Assembly (NCBI GenBank): GCA_028291985.1
Contig: JAQGNE010000032.1
Coordinates: forward strand, 62,001-126,000
Direction of reading: 5' to 3'
Source of the DNA: Polaromonas sp.
Lineage (GTDB): Bacteria; Pseudomonadota; Gammaproteobacteria; Burkholderiales; Burkholderiaceae_C
Length of the DNA stretch: 64,000 nt
In this document: positions 34,450 to 42,738 of the stretch, piece by piece
How positions within the stretch are numbered: the first letter of the stretch is position 1
Layout of the letters: the number at the start of each line of letters is the position of its first letter
Program-made: the position numbers and the translations under genes
Notes under the pieces: generated by a model
Databases searched by the model: none
What the model was told of the DNA's origin: nothing
Seen by the model: only the letters and a program-made list of their open reading frames with translations

Positions 34450-35748
34450 ATGTCTGTCTGGGCCCTGGGGCTAAACCATAACACTGCACCGCTGGATTTA
34501 CGCGGTCGTTTTGCCTTTTCCATGGACCAGATCGAGCCGGTTCTCAAGGGCCTGCGCGCGTCGCTTGCGCCGATGTCGCGCCCGCCCGAGGCCACCATAC
34601 TGTCAACCTGCAACCGCACCGAAATCTACTGCGCCGGTGACCATCCTGACCTGCAGCACACGCTGCAGTGGCTGGCGCATAGCGGCGGTGTTTCCCCCGC
34701 CCTGCTGCGATCGCACACCTACACGCTCGAAGGCGGACATGCCGCGCGGCATGCCTTCCGGGTTGCCAGCGGGCTCGATTCCATGGTGCTGGGCGAGCCG
34801 CAGATCCTGGGCCAGATGAAAGACGCGGTGCGCGCAGCCGAAGTGGCGGGCGCCATGGGCTCTACTTTGCACCAGCTGTTTCAACGCTCGTTTGCAGTAG
34901 CCAAGGAAGTGCGTACCAGCACAGCCATTGGCGCGCACAGCATCAGCATGGCCGCAGCCGCCGTGCGTTTGGCCGGGCAGCTTTTTGAAGACCTGGGCGA
35001 AATCAAAATTTTGTTTGTCGGCGCTGGCGAGATGATCGATCTGGCGGCGACGCATTTTGCAGCCAAAAATCCGGCCTCGATGGCCATAGCCAACCGCTCG
35101 CTGGCCCGGGGCGAAAAACTGGCCGCCCGGTTTGGCGCCGAGGTCATGCGGCTGGCCGACCTGCCGAGCCGCCTGCATGAATTCGATGCCGTCATCAGCT
35201 GTACCGCCAGCACGCTGCCGATCATCGGGTTGGGCGCTGTCGAGCGCGCGGTCAAGTTGCGCAAGCATCGGCCCATGTTCATGGTTGACCTGGCGGTGCC
35301 GCGTGATATCGAGCCCGAGGTCAAGGCATTGCCTGATATCTACCTTTACACGGTTGACGACCTGGCCAAGGTCGTGCAAACCGGCCGCGACAACCGGCAA
35401 GCCGCGGTGGCAGAGGCAGAAGTCATCATCGACGCAGGTGTTCAGAACTTCATGCACTGGCTGGACCAGCGCGGCACGGTGCCCCTGATCCAGCAACTGA
35501 ACGCACAAGCCGACGAGTGGCGTGCCATCGAGATTCAGCGCGCCCGTAAATTGCTGGCCAAAGGCGAGCCGGTTGATGCGGTACTGGAAGCCCTCAGCCG
35601 GGGGTTGACGCAAAAGATGCTGCACGGCGCACTGGCAGAGTTGCACGCCGGCGACGACGGTAACCGGCAAGCCACAGCCCAGACCATCTCGAAGCTGTTT
35701 CTGCGCGGCAAGCTGCCGGTGCGGCGAACCGACGATCTTGAGCGTTAG
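34450..35748 (+). CDS. hemA: Glutamyl-tRNA reductase
   Basis: A 432-residue enzyme reducing glutamyl-tRNA to glutamate-1-semialdehyde, the first committed step of C5-pathway haem synthesis. It has the catalytic domain start [16 protein letters not shown], the nucleophile Cys in STCNRTEIY, the tRNA/glutamate site [17 protein letters not shown], an NADPH domain ([18 protein letters not shown]) and a dimerisation helix region at the C-terminus. No Shine-Dalgarno is present; a TATAAT box directly precedes the ATG. The hemA-prfA-prmC order is widely conserved. Confidence 0.97.
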   Translation: MSVWALGLNHNTAPLDLRGRFAFSMDQIEPVLKGLRASLAPMSRPPEATILSTCNRTEIYCAGDHPDLQHTLQWLAHSGGVSPALLRSHTYTLEGGHAARHAFRVASGLDSMVLGEPQILGQMKDAVRAAEVAGAMGSTLHQLFQRSFAVAKEVRTSTAIGAHSISMAAAAVRLAGQLFEDLGEIKILFVGAGEMIDLAATHFAAKNPASMAIANRSLARGEKLAARFGAEVMRLADLPSRLHEFDAVISCTASTLPIIGLGAVERAVKLRKHRPMFMVDLAVPRDIEPEVKALPDIYLYTVDDLAKVVQTGRDNRQAAVAEAEVIIDAGVQNFMHWLDQRGTVPLIQQLNAQADEWRAIEIQRARKLLAKGEPVDAVLEALSRGLTQKMLHGALAELHAGDDGNRQATAQTISKLFLRGKLPVRRTDDLER

Positions 35749-35955
35749 CGACGCTGTTTTTTCGACACGGTTCTGGGCCGCGTCTGTGGTGGTACCAGAG
35801 ACATCGTCACCGGATTCAGGACCACGGAACACGACGCAGCGAGCAGTTGCTAAAAGACAGCGTCGTAAAAACAAGTTTCTTGTCTCCATTCGTGACATCC
35901 TCGCTCCACTTCCTCTTTTTTGACCGTTTCCGGTCCCCCAGACCTCTTCACTTCC

Positions 35956-37074
35956 ATGAAACCCTTTCTTCGCCAAACGCTTGAGCGACAGCTTCTGAGG
36001 CTGCATGAGCTGGACGCCCTGCTGTCGGCCAGCGATGTGGTGAGCGACCTTGACCGCTTCAGAAGCCTGACGCGTGAGCATGCCGAGGCCAGCACCATTG
36101 CCGAGCAATACCGCAAGCTCACCAGCCGTGAGGCTGACTTGGCGAGTGCCCTGGGCATGCTGGACGAAGCCACTGACGACCCCGAGATGGTCGCGATGGC
36201 CGAGGAAGAAATCGGAGCTGCCAAAGCCGACATCGCACGCCTTGACGAGGCGCTGCAACTGATGCTGATTCCCAAAGACCCCGACGACGTGCGGCCGGCT
36301 TTTGTCGAAATACGCGCAGGCACCGGCGGTGATGAGTCGGCTCTGTTCGCAGGGGATCTTTTCCGCCTGTACACCCGTTATGCCGAGCGCAACCGTTGGC
36401 ATGTCGAGGTGATCAGCGAATCGCCCGGGGAGATGGGGGGCTATAAAGAGGTGGTGTTGCGCATGGACGGGCCGGCCGACGCGCTGGGCGTGGGCGTGTA
36501 CGGCAAATTGCGCTTTGAATCCGGCGGGCATCGCGTGCAACGGGTTCCGGCTACTGAGACTCAGGGCCGCATTCACACCAGCGCCTGCACCGTGGCCGTC
36601 ATGCCCGAGCCGGACGAGGCGGTGGCGATTCAGATCAACCCGGCAGACTTGAGGATTGATACCTACCGTGCGAGTGGCGCCGGCGGCCAGCACATCAACA
36701 AGACCGATTCGGCAGTTCGAATCACCCACCTGCCCACCGGTATCGTCGCCGAATGTCAGGAAGGCCGCAGCCAGCACAGCAACAAGGCACAGGCGCTGAA
36801 GGTGCTGACAGCCCGCATCCATGAAAAAGACCGTTCCGAGCGCGCCGCCAAGGATGCGGCGATGCGCAAGGGGCTGGTAGGCACCGGCGACCGCTCCGAC
36901 CGCATACGGACCTACAACTTTCCACAGGGGCGCCTGACCGATCACCGCATCAACCTGACGCTTTACAAGCTCCTCACCATCATGGAGGGTGACCTGGAGG
37001 ACGTGATCACCGCCCTGCAGGTGGCGCGCGGCGCCGAAGAGCTGGCTGAACTGGAATCGGCGTCGCAGGGATGA
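35956..37074 (+). CDS. prfA: Peptide chain release factor 1
   Basis: A 372-residue RF1 that ends translation at UAA and UAG. The stop-codon reading motif is PAT ([15 protein letters not shown]), which identifies RF1 rather than RF2, and the peptidyl-hydrolysis motif is [14 protein letters not shown]. Its Gln is the residue methylated by PrmC, encoded next. ATG 35956 ([12 protein letters not shown]) is the family-like start; the ORF-track start 35920 is a longer alternative. The 207-bp gap after hemA has no recognised gene. Confidence 0.96.
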   Translation: MKPFLRQTLERQLLRLHELDALLSASDVVSDLDRFRSLTREHAEASTIAEQYRKLTSREADLASALGMLDEATDDPEMVAMAEEEIGAAKADIARLDEALQLMLIPKDPDDVRPAFVEIRAGTGGDESALFAGDLFRLYTRYAERNRWHVEVISESPGEMGGYKEVVLRMDGPADALGVGVYGKLRFESGGHRVQRVPATETQGRIHTSACTVAVMPEPDEAVAIQINPADLRIDTYRASGAGGQHINKTDSAVRITHLPTGIVAECQEGRSQHSNKAQALKVLTARIHEKDRSERAAKDAAMRKGLVGTGDRSDRIRTYNFPQGRLTDHRINLTLYKLLTIMEGDLEDVITALQVARGAEELAELESASQG

Positions 37075-37092
37075 AACCGGGAAAATTTAAAC

Positions 37093-37152
37093 AAAAAAGC
37101 CTTCTAGCCCAATATTTGCGGAGCCATGTAGCTATTATTAGCATAGCAAAAA
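37093..37152 (+). repeat. Dispersed ~50-bp repeat, copy 4
   Basis: Plus strand: aaaaaagccttctagcccaa then tatttgcggagccatgtagc and tattattagcatagcaaa. It is the clearest copy together with that at 52715: both have GCCT-CTAGCCCAAT ... TGTAGCTAT ... CATAGCAAA. It fills the 103-bp gap between prfA and prmC. Confidence 0.65.
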
Positions 37153-37177
37153 GCCTCTGCTTCGCATCCGGCACCCG

Positions 37178-38026
37178 ATGACACGCACCCTTGGCCAATG
37201 CCTGCTGGAAGCCCAGACCACCGGCATTGAGCGCCTGGATGCGCAGCGGCTCCTGCTGCTGGCGCTGGGCAGGCCTCCCGGCGAGCGCGCCTGGCTGCTG
37301 GCGCATGACGATGACCCGATCGAAAAGCTGGCCCGGCAGGCATTCCAGCATCTTTGCCAACGCCGGCTTTGCAACGAACCCATGGCTTACCTGATGGGTC
37401 ATCAGGAGTTTTTTGGACTGCATTTCAAGGTCGATGCCCGGGTATTGGTACCCCGGCCCGACACCGAAACGCTGGTGCAATGGGTCCTGGACAGCCTGCC
37501 GACGGTGACAACGCCGATTCGTCTGCTTGACCTGGGAACCGGCAGTGGCGCAGTAGCCCTGGCCGTGGCCAACCATGTGAAAAAGGCCGGGCTGCCAGCC
37601 CATGTGGTGGCAGTCGATGCCAGCAGCGATGCGCTGGATGTGGCACGTTTCAATGCCCGGGCTCTGGGCCTCGAAGCTGAGGTTGAATTTGTCGGCAGCA
37701 ACTGGTTTGAGCGCGTTGAAGGCCGGTTTGACATCATTGCCAGCAACCCGCCTTACATCGCCAGCCATGATCCGCACCTTGAAGCGCTACGGCATGAGCC
37801 GCTTCCCGCACTGACGTCCGGAGTGGATGGGCTGGACGATATCCGCCGCATTGTGCAAACAGCGCCTCATTATTTGCAGACCGGCGGGTGGCTGCTCCTC
37901 GAGCATGGTTTCGATCAGGCCACGGAGGTATGCCAGCTGCTGGCCTTGCGTGGTTTCATATCGGTACACAGCCGGGCTGATCTGGCCGGCCGGCTGCGCT
38001 GCTCGGGCGGGCAAATGGCCGGCTAA
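37178..38026 (+). CDS. prmC: Peptide chain release factor N5-glutamine methyltransferase
   Basis: A 282-residue SAM-dependent methyltransferase that modifies the GGQ glutamine of RF1/RF2. The N-terminal helical domain ends around residue 80. The catalytic domain has motif I LLDLGTGSGAVALAVA, the acidic loop VAVDASSDAL and the catalytic NPPY motif (IIASNPPYIAS), which binds the glutamine side chain. EPMAYLMGHQEFFGL is the PrmC signature. It directly follows prfA, its substrate gene, with a dispersed repeat between. A hairpin (aatgccc/gggcatt, 38054-38076) follows the gene. Confidence 0.95.
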   Translation: MTRTLGQCLLEAQTTGIERLDAQRLLLLALGRPPGERAWLLAHDDDPIEKLARQAFQHLCQRRLCNEPMAYLMGHQEFFGLHFKVDARVLVPRPDTETLVQWVLDSLPTVTTPIRLLDLGTGSGAVALAVANHVKKAGLPAHVVAVDASSDALDVARFNARALGLEAEVEFVGSNWFERVEGRFDIIASNPPYIASHDPHLEALRHEPLPALTSGVDGLDDIRRIVQTAPHYLQTGGWLLLEHGFDQATEVCQLLALRGFISVHSRADLAGRLRCSGGQMAG

Positions 38027-38134
38027 GTAGCAAGCGCTGTGAGCGCCAGCACAAATGCCCGGATAATCAGGGCATTGAATTTCTCAAATCCATTGGCATC
38101 TACCGTGGATTGACCGAACACCTAAGGATTCCCC

Positions 38135-38464
38135 ATGACAGACGCTACCGATACCCAGCAGCGCATTGATCAGATCGTCAAATCAAGTGATGTTGTACTG
38201 TTCATGAAAGGAACAGCTCAATTTCCGATGTGCGGCTTTTCCGGCCGCGCCATTCAGGTGCTGAAAGCCTGCGGCGTGAACAAACCGGCAACTTTCAATG
38301 TGCTGGAAGACCCTGAAATCCGCGACGGCATCAAGGAGTACAGTAACTGGCCCACCATTCCACAGTTATATGTGAAAGGTGAATTTGTGGGCGGCTCCGA
38401 CATCATGATGGAGATGTACCAGAGCGGTGAGTTGCAACAGGTTCTGGGAACGCCTGCCGAGTAA
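38135..38464 (+). CDS. grxD: Monothiol glutaredoxin, Grx4 type
   Basis: A 109-residue glutaredoxin with the monothiol active site CGFS (FPMCGFSGRAIQVL), Lys in FMKGTAQFP, and the glutathione-binding NWPTIPQLYV and GGSDIMMEM. It carries or transfers Fe-S clusters with glutathione and works with BolA-type partners in iron homeostasis. Length equals the family norm. It lies 108 bp after prmC; a small hairpin at 38054-38076 precedes it. The arrangement prmC-grxD is common in betaproteobacteria. Confidence 0.95.
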   Translation: MTDATDTQQRIDQIVKSSDVVLFMKGTAQFPMCGFSGRAIQVLKACGVNKPATFNVLEDPEIRDGIKEYSNWPTIPQLYVKGEFVGGSDIMMEMYQSGELQQVLGTPAE

Positions 38465-38518
38465 AGAAACCAGCGCCATCACGGCGCGAGGCTTGAGCGG
38501 CTTGCCCGCCAGCCTGGT

Positions 38519-38794
38519 CTAGCGGGTATAGCCCGCGCAAACACCGGCGTTGACAGCGCCTTTGCATTCCCGTTTGAGACGAGCGTTGCGCTCGCCCGCA
38601 CTTTCTTCCGAACCACGCAGGAATTTGCTGGTGACGGGTTTTTCGCCCGTTTCAGCAGTGCGCGACTTTTTCGTGCCTGGCTTTTTAGACCCCGTATTGC
38701 CGCTGCTGTCGGCAGCGCTGGCGACGAGGGCGCCGCTCACCAGCAAGGCGCCAACAACCAGCATCAAATAACTGTGCGCGCAGGATTTATACAT
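38519..38794 (-). CDS. Small secreted basic protein of unknown function
   Basis: A 91-residue protein with an N-terminal signal peptide (MLVVGALLVSGALVASA, cleavage near ASAA, residue ~28), then a Lys/Ser/Gly/Thr-rich basic middle and a C-terminal segment with two Cys (RLKRECKGAVNAGVCAGYTR) that could form a disulphide in the periplasm. I know of similar C-terminal segments in short proteins of Comamonadaceae but no function. It is convergent with grxD and separate from the yacG gene by 49 bp. Confidence 0.68.
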   Translation of the reverse strand: MYKSCAHSYLMLVVGALLVSGALVASAADSSGNTGSKKPGTKKSRTAETGEKPVTSKFLRGSEESAGERNARLKRECKGAVNAGVCAGYTR

Positions 38795-38843
38795 AGATTT
38801 TGAAAAAGGTCACAGACCGGCAGTGTAGTGCCCAGCTGCGACT

Positions 38844-39050
38844 TCACTGGAGTTTCGGATCGCCAAAAAACTCATCGTCGGGCGGCGCGTCGGCCGGCAT
38901 CCGGAAGCTTTCGCTGGCCCACGCACCCAGGTCGAGGTTTTTACAGCGCTGGCTGCAAAACGGCCTGAACGGGTTGCTGACGGCGTAAACGCTGGGGCCT
39001 TTGCAGGCAGGACATACAACGGTTTTTGGAGGGACTGGTTCTAGCTTCAT
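38844..39050 (-). CDS. yacG: DNA gyrase inhibitor YacG (zinc finger)
   Basis: A 68-residue protein with the YacG zinc site: CPACKGP, then PFCSQRCKNLDLGAWA, giving four Cys. YacG binds the gyrase GyrB tail and blocks supercoiling in E. coli. The ATG at 39050 (MKLEPVPPK) is preferred over the TTG at 39059. It stands 37 bp after zapD on the same strand, as in the coaE-zapD-yacG (yacE-yacF-yacG) group of many proteobacteria. Confidence 0.92.
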   Translation of the reverse strand: MKLEPVPPKTVVCPACKGPSVYAVSNPFRPFCSQRCKNLDLGAWASESFRMPADAPPDDEFFGDPKLQ

Positions 39051-39087
39051 TGCAAGCAAGCATCAATGAGTGCGGGCCTCGCGGCGC

Positions 39088-39843
39088 TCAAGAGCAAAGG
39101 GTCAGCTCGAATGTGGCGTCGGTCTGCGCAAGATGGAGTCGGTCATCGCTTTCATGGCGCATCAGGCGCACGGAAACCATCAGCCGGTTTCCGCTGATTT
39201 CAGGTATGAGGCCCAGCGCCGGGTTGATCCGAAGCCTCAACAGTTGAAAAGACCGGCCTTGCGGAAGATTCTGCTGGTACTGGCCATTCGGCGCCGTAAC
39301 CTTTTGCGGCGCACCGGAATCCCTGAGCAACTGCAGGAGCAAGCGAATCGAATCGGCCAGTGGCACCAATGTCGACACCCAGCGCTGCAGATCTTTTTGC
39401 CTGACATGAGCCGTTGTGTGTTGCCACGCGTAATAGGCCGGGAGATCGAATTCGCAGGTGCCGCCCGGAATGCCGACGCGGCTTCGGATACTCATCAGCC
39501 AGTCGTTTTCAGTCAACGCCTGGCCTGCCTTGCCCATCAGCCCGTTGAGCGTCGCGAAACACTTTTCAAGTTGGCTGGTGACATCATCAAGCACGAATTC
39601 GGCAATAGCCGGGTTGCCGCGGTAGCTGTTGAGAATCTGCTTTTGCTTGTCGAGATCCTTCAGCACATCCATCTTCAGATCTGCCCGCGCAGCCACATCC
39701 ATCACTTCAAAGATGGTGGTGATGGCGTAATGATGGTCAACAGGATGCTCTCGTACCACCAGTTCGGCCAGTCGGCGAAAGAGGTGCTCCAGTCGCAGAT
39801 AGGTGCGGATACGTTCGTTGAAGGGATACTCGTAAAGGATCAC
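39088..39843 (-). CDS. zapD: Cell division protein ZapD
   Basis: A 251-residue ZapD (formerly DUF1342/YacF) with start ILYEYPFNERIRTYLRLEHLF, the typical VREHPVDHHYAITTIFEVMDV and CEFDLPAYYAWQH segments. ZapD bundles FtsZ filaments in the division ring through their C-terminal tails. Length fits E. coli ZapD (247). It lies between coaE (39 bp) and yacG (37 bp), the conserved order. Confidence 0.95.
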   Translation of the reverse strand: MILYEYPFNERIRTYLRLEHLFRRLAELVVREHPVDHHYAITTIFEVMDVAARADLKMDVLKDLDKQKQILNSYRGNPAIAEFVLDDVTSQLEKCFATLNGLMGKAGQALTENDWLMSIRSRVGIPGGTCEFDLPAYYAWQHTTAHVRQKDLQRWVSTLVPLADSIRLLLQLLRDSGAPQKVTAPNGQYQQNLPQGRSFQLLRLRINPALGLIPEISGNRLMVSVRLMRHESDDRLHLAQTDATFELTLCS

Positions 39844-39882
39844 GGCGCTTTCTTTGTCGGCTCGTTCAAGGAAGTTTTGGCA

Positions 39883-40521
39883 TCATAGCCCGAAGCGATA
39901 CGCGACCGAGGCCACTTCCAGGTCCAGCTGCTGCACGGACAGCCCGTCGTTATAAATGGATACATCTGCTGCCTTGCCGCGTGATGCGCGGCTGGCTTGC
40001 CCGGCGATCGCACGTTGTATTGCCTCTGGTGTCCATCCTGAACCGGGCAAGGCTCTGGCAGCCTCTCGCTCCAGGACCCTGTGCAGCTGCGTGGCTTCCG
40101 TGCAGTCAATCACTAACACCAGATCGAGTTGCTGTTGCCAGCGCCCCGACTCCACCAGCAGCGGAATATCAAATAATGTGCAGGATCTGCCCGCTTTCCA
40201 GGCAGCCTCGGCTTGGGCAGCCGCTTCCAGACTGACAAGCGGATGAACGATGGCTTCAAGCTTTTGTCGCGCAGCGGGTTCGCTAAAAACCAATTCGCGC
40301 ATCGCGTCTCGGTTCATGGAGCCATCGGAGGCCACAAAACCGGGGCCAAACTGGCTGGCTATAGCCGGTATGGCCGAGCCGTTTACAGAAGTGGCGCTAC
40401 GCGATATCGCGTCAGCATCGATCAGCCAGGCCCCGCGGGCTGCCAGCATGCGGGCGACTGTACTTTTTCCGCTGCCAATGCCACCGGTCAACCCGATACG
40501 AAGCCCGCGAGATACCTGCAT
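39883..40521 (-). CDS. coaE: Dephospho-CoA kinase
   Basis: A 212-residue P-loop kinase performing the last step of coenzyme A synthesis. Walker A is IGLTGGIGSGKST (residues 6-18), followed by WLIDADAISR and the lid/adenine region; DIPLLVESGRW is a typical CoaE segment. Length is near the family norm (~205). It starts 9 bp after pilD, so it is co-transcribed with the pilus genes, a standard linkage. Confidence 0.95.
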   Translation of the reverse strand: MQVSRGLRIGLTGGIGSGKSTVARMLAARGAWLIDADAISRSATSVNGSAIPAIASQFGPGFVASDGSMNRDAMRELVFSEPAARQKLEAIVHPLVSLEAAAQAEAAWKAGRSCTLFDIPLLVESGRWQQQLDLVLVIDCTEATQLHRVLEREAARALPGSGWTPEAIQRAIAGQASRASRGKAADVSIYNDGLSVQQLDLEVASVAYRFGL

Positions 40522-40530
40522 GCAATACCG

Positions 40531-41421
40531 CTAGAGTCCTGCAAAGCGCAGGATCGACTGAGGACCGAAAACCATGGCAGTTAAGCCCGCCCCAGCCAGG
40601 AAAGGCCCGAAAGGTATGTAGCCGCCCTCGCGCAAGCCACTGGTGAACTTCATGCCAATACCGATCAACGCACCGATGACAGACGCCATCAGGATCATGG
40701 GCACCAGAGCAGTCCAGCCAAACCAGGCACCCAGCGCGGCAAAAAGCTTGAAATCGCCGTAGCCCATGCCCTCCTTGCCGGTGACGAGTTTGAAGCCCCA
40801 GTACACCAGCCAGAGCGACAGGTAGCCAGCGACAGCTCCCCACAAGCTGTCCACCAGGCGCACCGCAGGATTCCAGTTGAGCGCCGCAACCATCAGGCCG
40901 GCCCACATGAGCGGCAGGGTTATGTCATCTGGCAACAGTGTCGTGTCCCAGTCAATCATTGCCAGTGCCAGCAACGCAGCCGAAAACCCGCACCATGCCA
41001 CAGCGGTGATGGAAGCACCCCATTGCCAGGCGCTGAAAGCGAACAACGAGCCCGTCGCCAGCTCGACCATGGGGTAGCGAACGCCGATCCGTGATCCGCA
41101 GGCCGAGCATTTACCGCGCAAGAAGAGATAGCTGACGACGGGAATGTTTTCGTACCAGCGGATTGAATGGCCGCAAGCCGAACACCTGGACCGGGGCGTC
41201 ATCAGGTTGAACGCGCCGAGTGTGATGTTTGGCGCCTTGAGGTCAGCCGCTTCGCCTTGATTCCCCGAGAATTGGGCGTACTCGGCCGCCCATTGCTGCT
41301 CCATCATCTTTGGCAGCCGGTAGATAACGACGTTCAGAAAGCTTCCTACCAGCAATCCGATAACGCCCGCACAGACAAGCAAAACTTGCGGTGGAACAGC
41401 CTCCAGCACCTCAAGCATCAA
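40531..41421 (-). CDS. pilD: Type IV prepilin peptidase/N-methyltransferase
   Basis: A 296-residue inner-membrane aspartyl peptidase that cleaves and methylates prepilins. The N-terminal cytoplasmic domain carries two CxxC pairs (CSACGHS ... CSACGSRIG), used for zinc. Active-site Asp residues are in MIDWDTTLLPD and GMGYGDFKLFAALG (the GxGD motif). Seven to eight membrane segments follow. Its start overlaps the pilC stop by ATGA, and coaE follows by 9 bp. Confidence 0.95.
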   Translation of the reverse strand: MMLEVLEAVPPQVLLVCAGVIGLLVGSFLNVVIYRLPKMMEQQWAAEYAQFSGNQGEAADLKAPNITLGAFNLMTPRSRCSACGHSIRWYENIPVVSYLFLRGKCSACGSRIGVRYPMVELATGSLFAFSAWQWGASITAVAWCGFSAALLALAMIDWDTTLLPDDITLPLMWAGLMVAALNWNPAVRLVDSLWGAVAGYLSLWLVYWGFKLVTGKEGMGYGDFKLFAALGAWFGWTALVPMILMASVIGALIGIGMKFTSGLREGGYIPFGPFLAGAGLTAMVFGPQSILRFAGL

Positions 41422-42635
41422 ACAACTTGACCCAGCTTGAAAATCGGCAAATACATTGAAACCACAATGCCACCAATCAGCGTTCCCAGAAATACGATGA
41501 TGATGGGCTCCATAAGGCTGGAAAGGCCGGCAACCATTTCATCAACCTCGGCTTCGTAGAAGTCTGCAGCCTTGCCCAGCATGTGGTCAACCGACCCGGA
41601 TTCCTCACCGATTGCGCACATCTGCAGCACCATGGTCGGAAACAAATCGGCATTGGTCATGGCTGCTGTCAAGCTGGTACCGGTTGAGACTTCCTGCTGG
41701 ATTTTCACGGTAGCGTCCGCATACAGGGAGTTGCCGGATGCACCGCCTACCGAATCCAGCGCCTCGACCAAAGGCACACCTGCGGCGAACATGGTGGAGA
41801 GCGTGCGCGTCCAGCGGGCAATGCATGACTTGTCGATCAGTGCGCCGAAGACAGGCATTTTCAACAGCGCCCTGTCCATGAACTTCTGCATCTTTTCGCT
41901 GCGCCTCCAGGCCTGCATGAAGAAATAAAAGCCGCCGCCTATTCCCCCAAAAATAAGCCACCAATACGCCACAAAAAACTCGCTGATGGCAATAACGATG
42001 AGTGTCGGTGCAGGAAGGTCAGCGCCGAAGGAGGAAAAAACCTCCTTGAAGGCCGGAATCACGAAAATCATGATCACGGCTACCACGACAAACGCCACAA
42101 CCACCACCGAAATCGGGTACATCAGCGCAGACTTGATCTTTGACTTGATGGCCTCGGTTTTTTCCATGTACACCGCAAGCCGGTCGAGCAATGACTCCAG
42201 AATACCGGCGGCCTCGCCCGCTTCAACAAGATTGCAATACAGGGCATTGAAGTACAGCGGGTATTTCCGGAATGCTGCGCTCAGTGACGTGCCCGTTTCC
42301 ACGTCTGTACGGATGTCGTTGAGCAATTTCGTCACACTGCCGTTGGGGTTGCCCCGTCCGACAATGTCGAAAGACTGCAGCAACGGAACACCGGCTTTCA
42401 TCATTGTCGCCAGCTGGCGCGTGAAGATGGCAATATCCCTGGGCTTGATCGACTTGCCCGTGCGCATCCGGCGTTTTTTGATCTTGGTCGGAAAAACGCC
42501 CTGTCGACGCAACGAGGCCTTGACCTGATTTTCACCTGCCGCCCGGACTTCACCACGAACCTGCTTGCCGCCACGGTCCTTGCCCTCCCATTCGAAGACA
42601 AATTCCTGAACGCCCCTGGATACCGCTGTTGCCAT
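41418..42635 (-). CDS. pilC: Type IV pilus inner-membrane platform protein
   Basis: A 405-residue protein with two T2SSF domains (FTRQLATMMKAGVPLLQSF and WTRTLSTMFAAGVPLVEAL repeats) and three membrane segments; the second loop and the end carry GSVDHMLGKAADFYEAEVDEMV and PIIIVFLGTLIGGIVVSMYLP. It is the platform to which PilB/PilT ATPases transmit force during pilus assembly. It overlaps pilD by ATGA; 103 bp separate it from pilB upstream. Confidence 0.96.
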   Translation of the reverse strand: MATAVSRGVQEFVFEWEGKDRGGKQVRGEVRAAGENQVKASLRRQGVFPTKIKKRRMRTGKSIKPRDIAIFTRQLATMMKAGVPLLQSFDIVGRGNPNGSVTKLLNDIRTDVETGTSLSAAFRKYPLYFNALYCNLVEAGEAAGILESLLDRLAVYMEKTEAIKSKIKSALMYPISVVVVAFVVVAVIMIFVIPAFKEVFSSFGADLPAPTLIVIAISEFFVAYWWLIFGGIGGGFYFFMQAWRRSEKMQKFMDRALLKMPVFGALIDKSCIARWTRTLSTMFAAGVPLVEALDSVGGASGNSLYADATVKIQQEVSTGTSLTAAMTNADLFPTMVLQMCAIGEESGSVDHMLGKAADFYEAEVDEMVAGLSSLMEPIIIVFLGTLIGGIVVSMYLPIFKLGQVV

Positions 42636-42738
42636 GATTGTTCTCTCGTTTTACCGATGGACGCTGGCACGATACCGTCCACAACCAGTGGTGACTGGTA
42701 ATGCCATCGATCGCTTCGTGTCAAACAAATGATCGGCT

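Noticed and set aside
35749-35955. Small ORF in the hemA-prfA gap (35738-35923)
   Set aside because: No family resemblance, overlaps the hemA end and has no start signal.
34603-36945. 780-residue minus-strand ORF across hemA and prfA
   Set aside because: It is antisense to two certain genes, shows His/Gln/Arg-rich composition and no domain; an artefact of GC-biased codon use.
38054-38076. Hairpin aatgccc/gggcatt between prmC and grxD as a terminator
   Set aside because: No T-run follows; it could still stabilise RNA but cannot be called a terminator.
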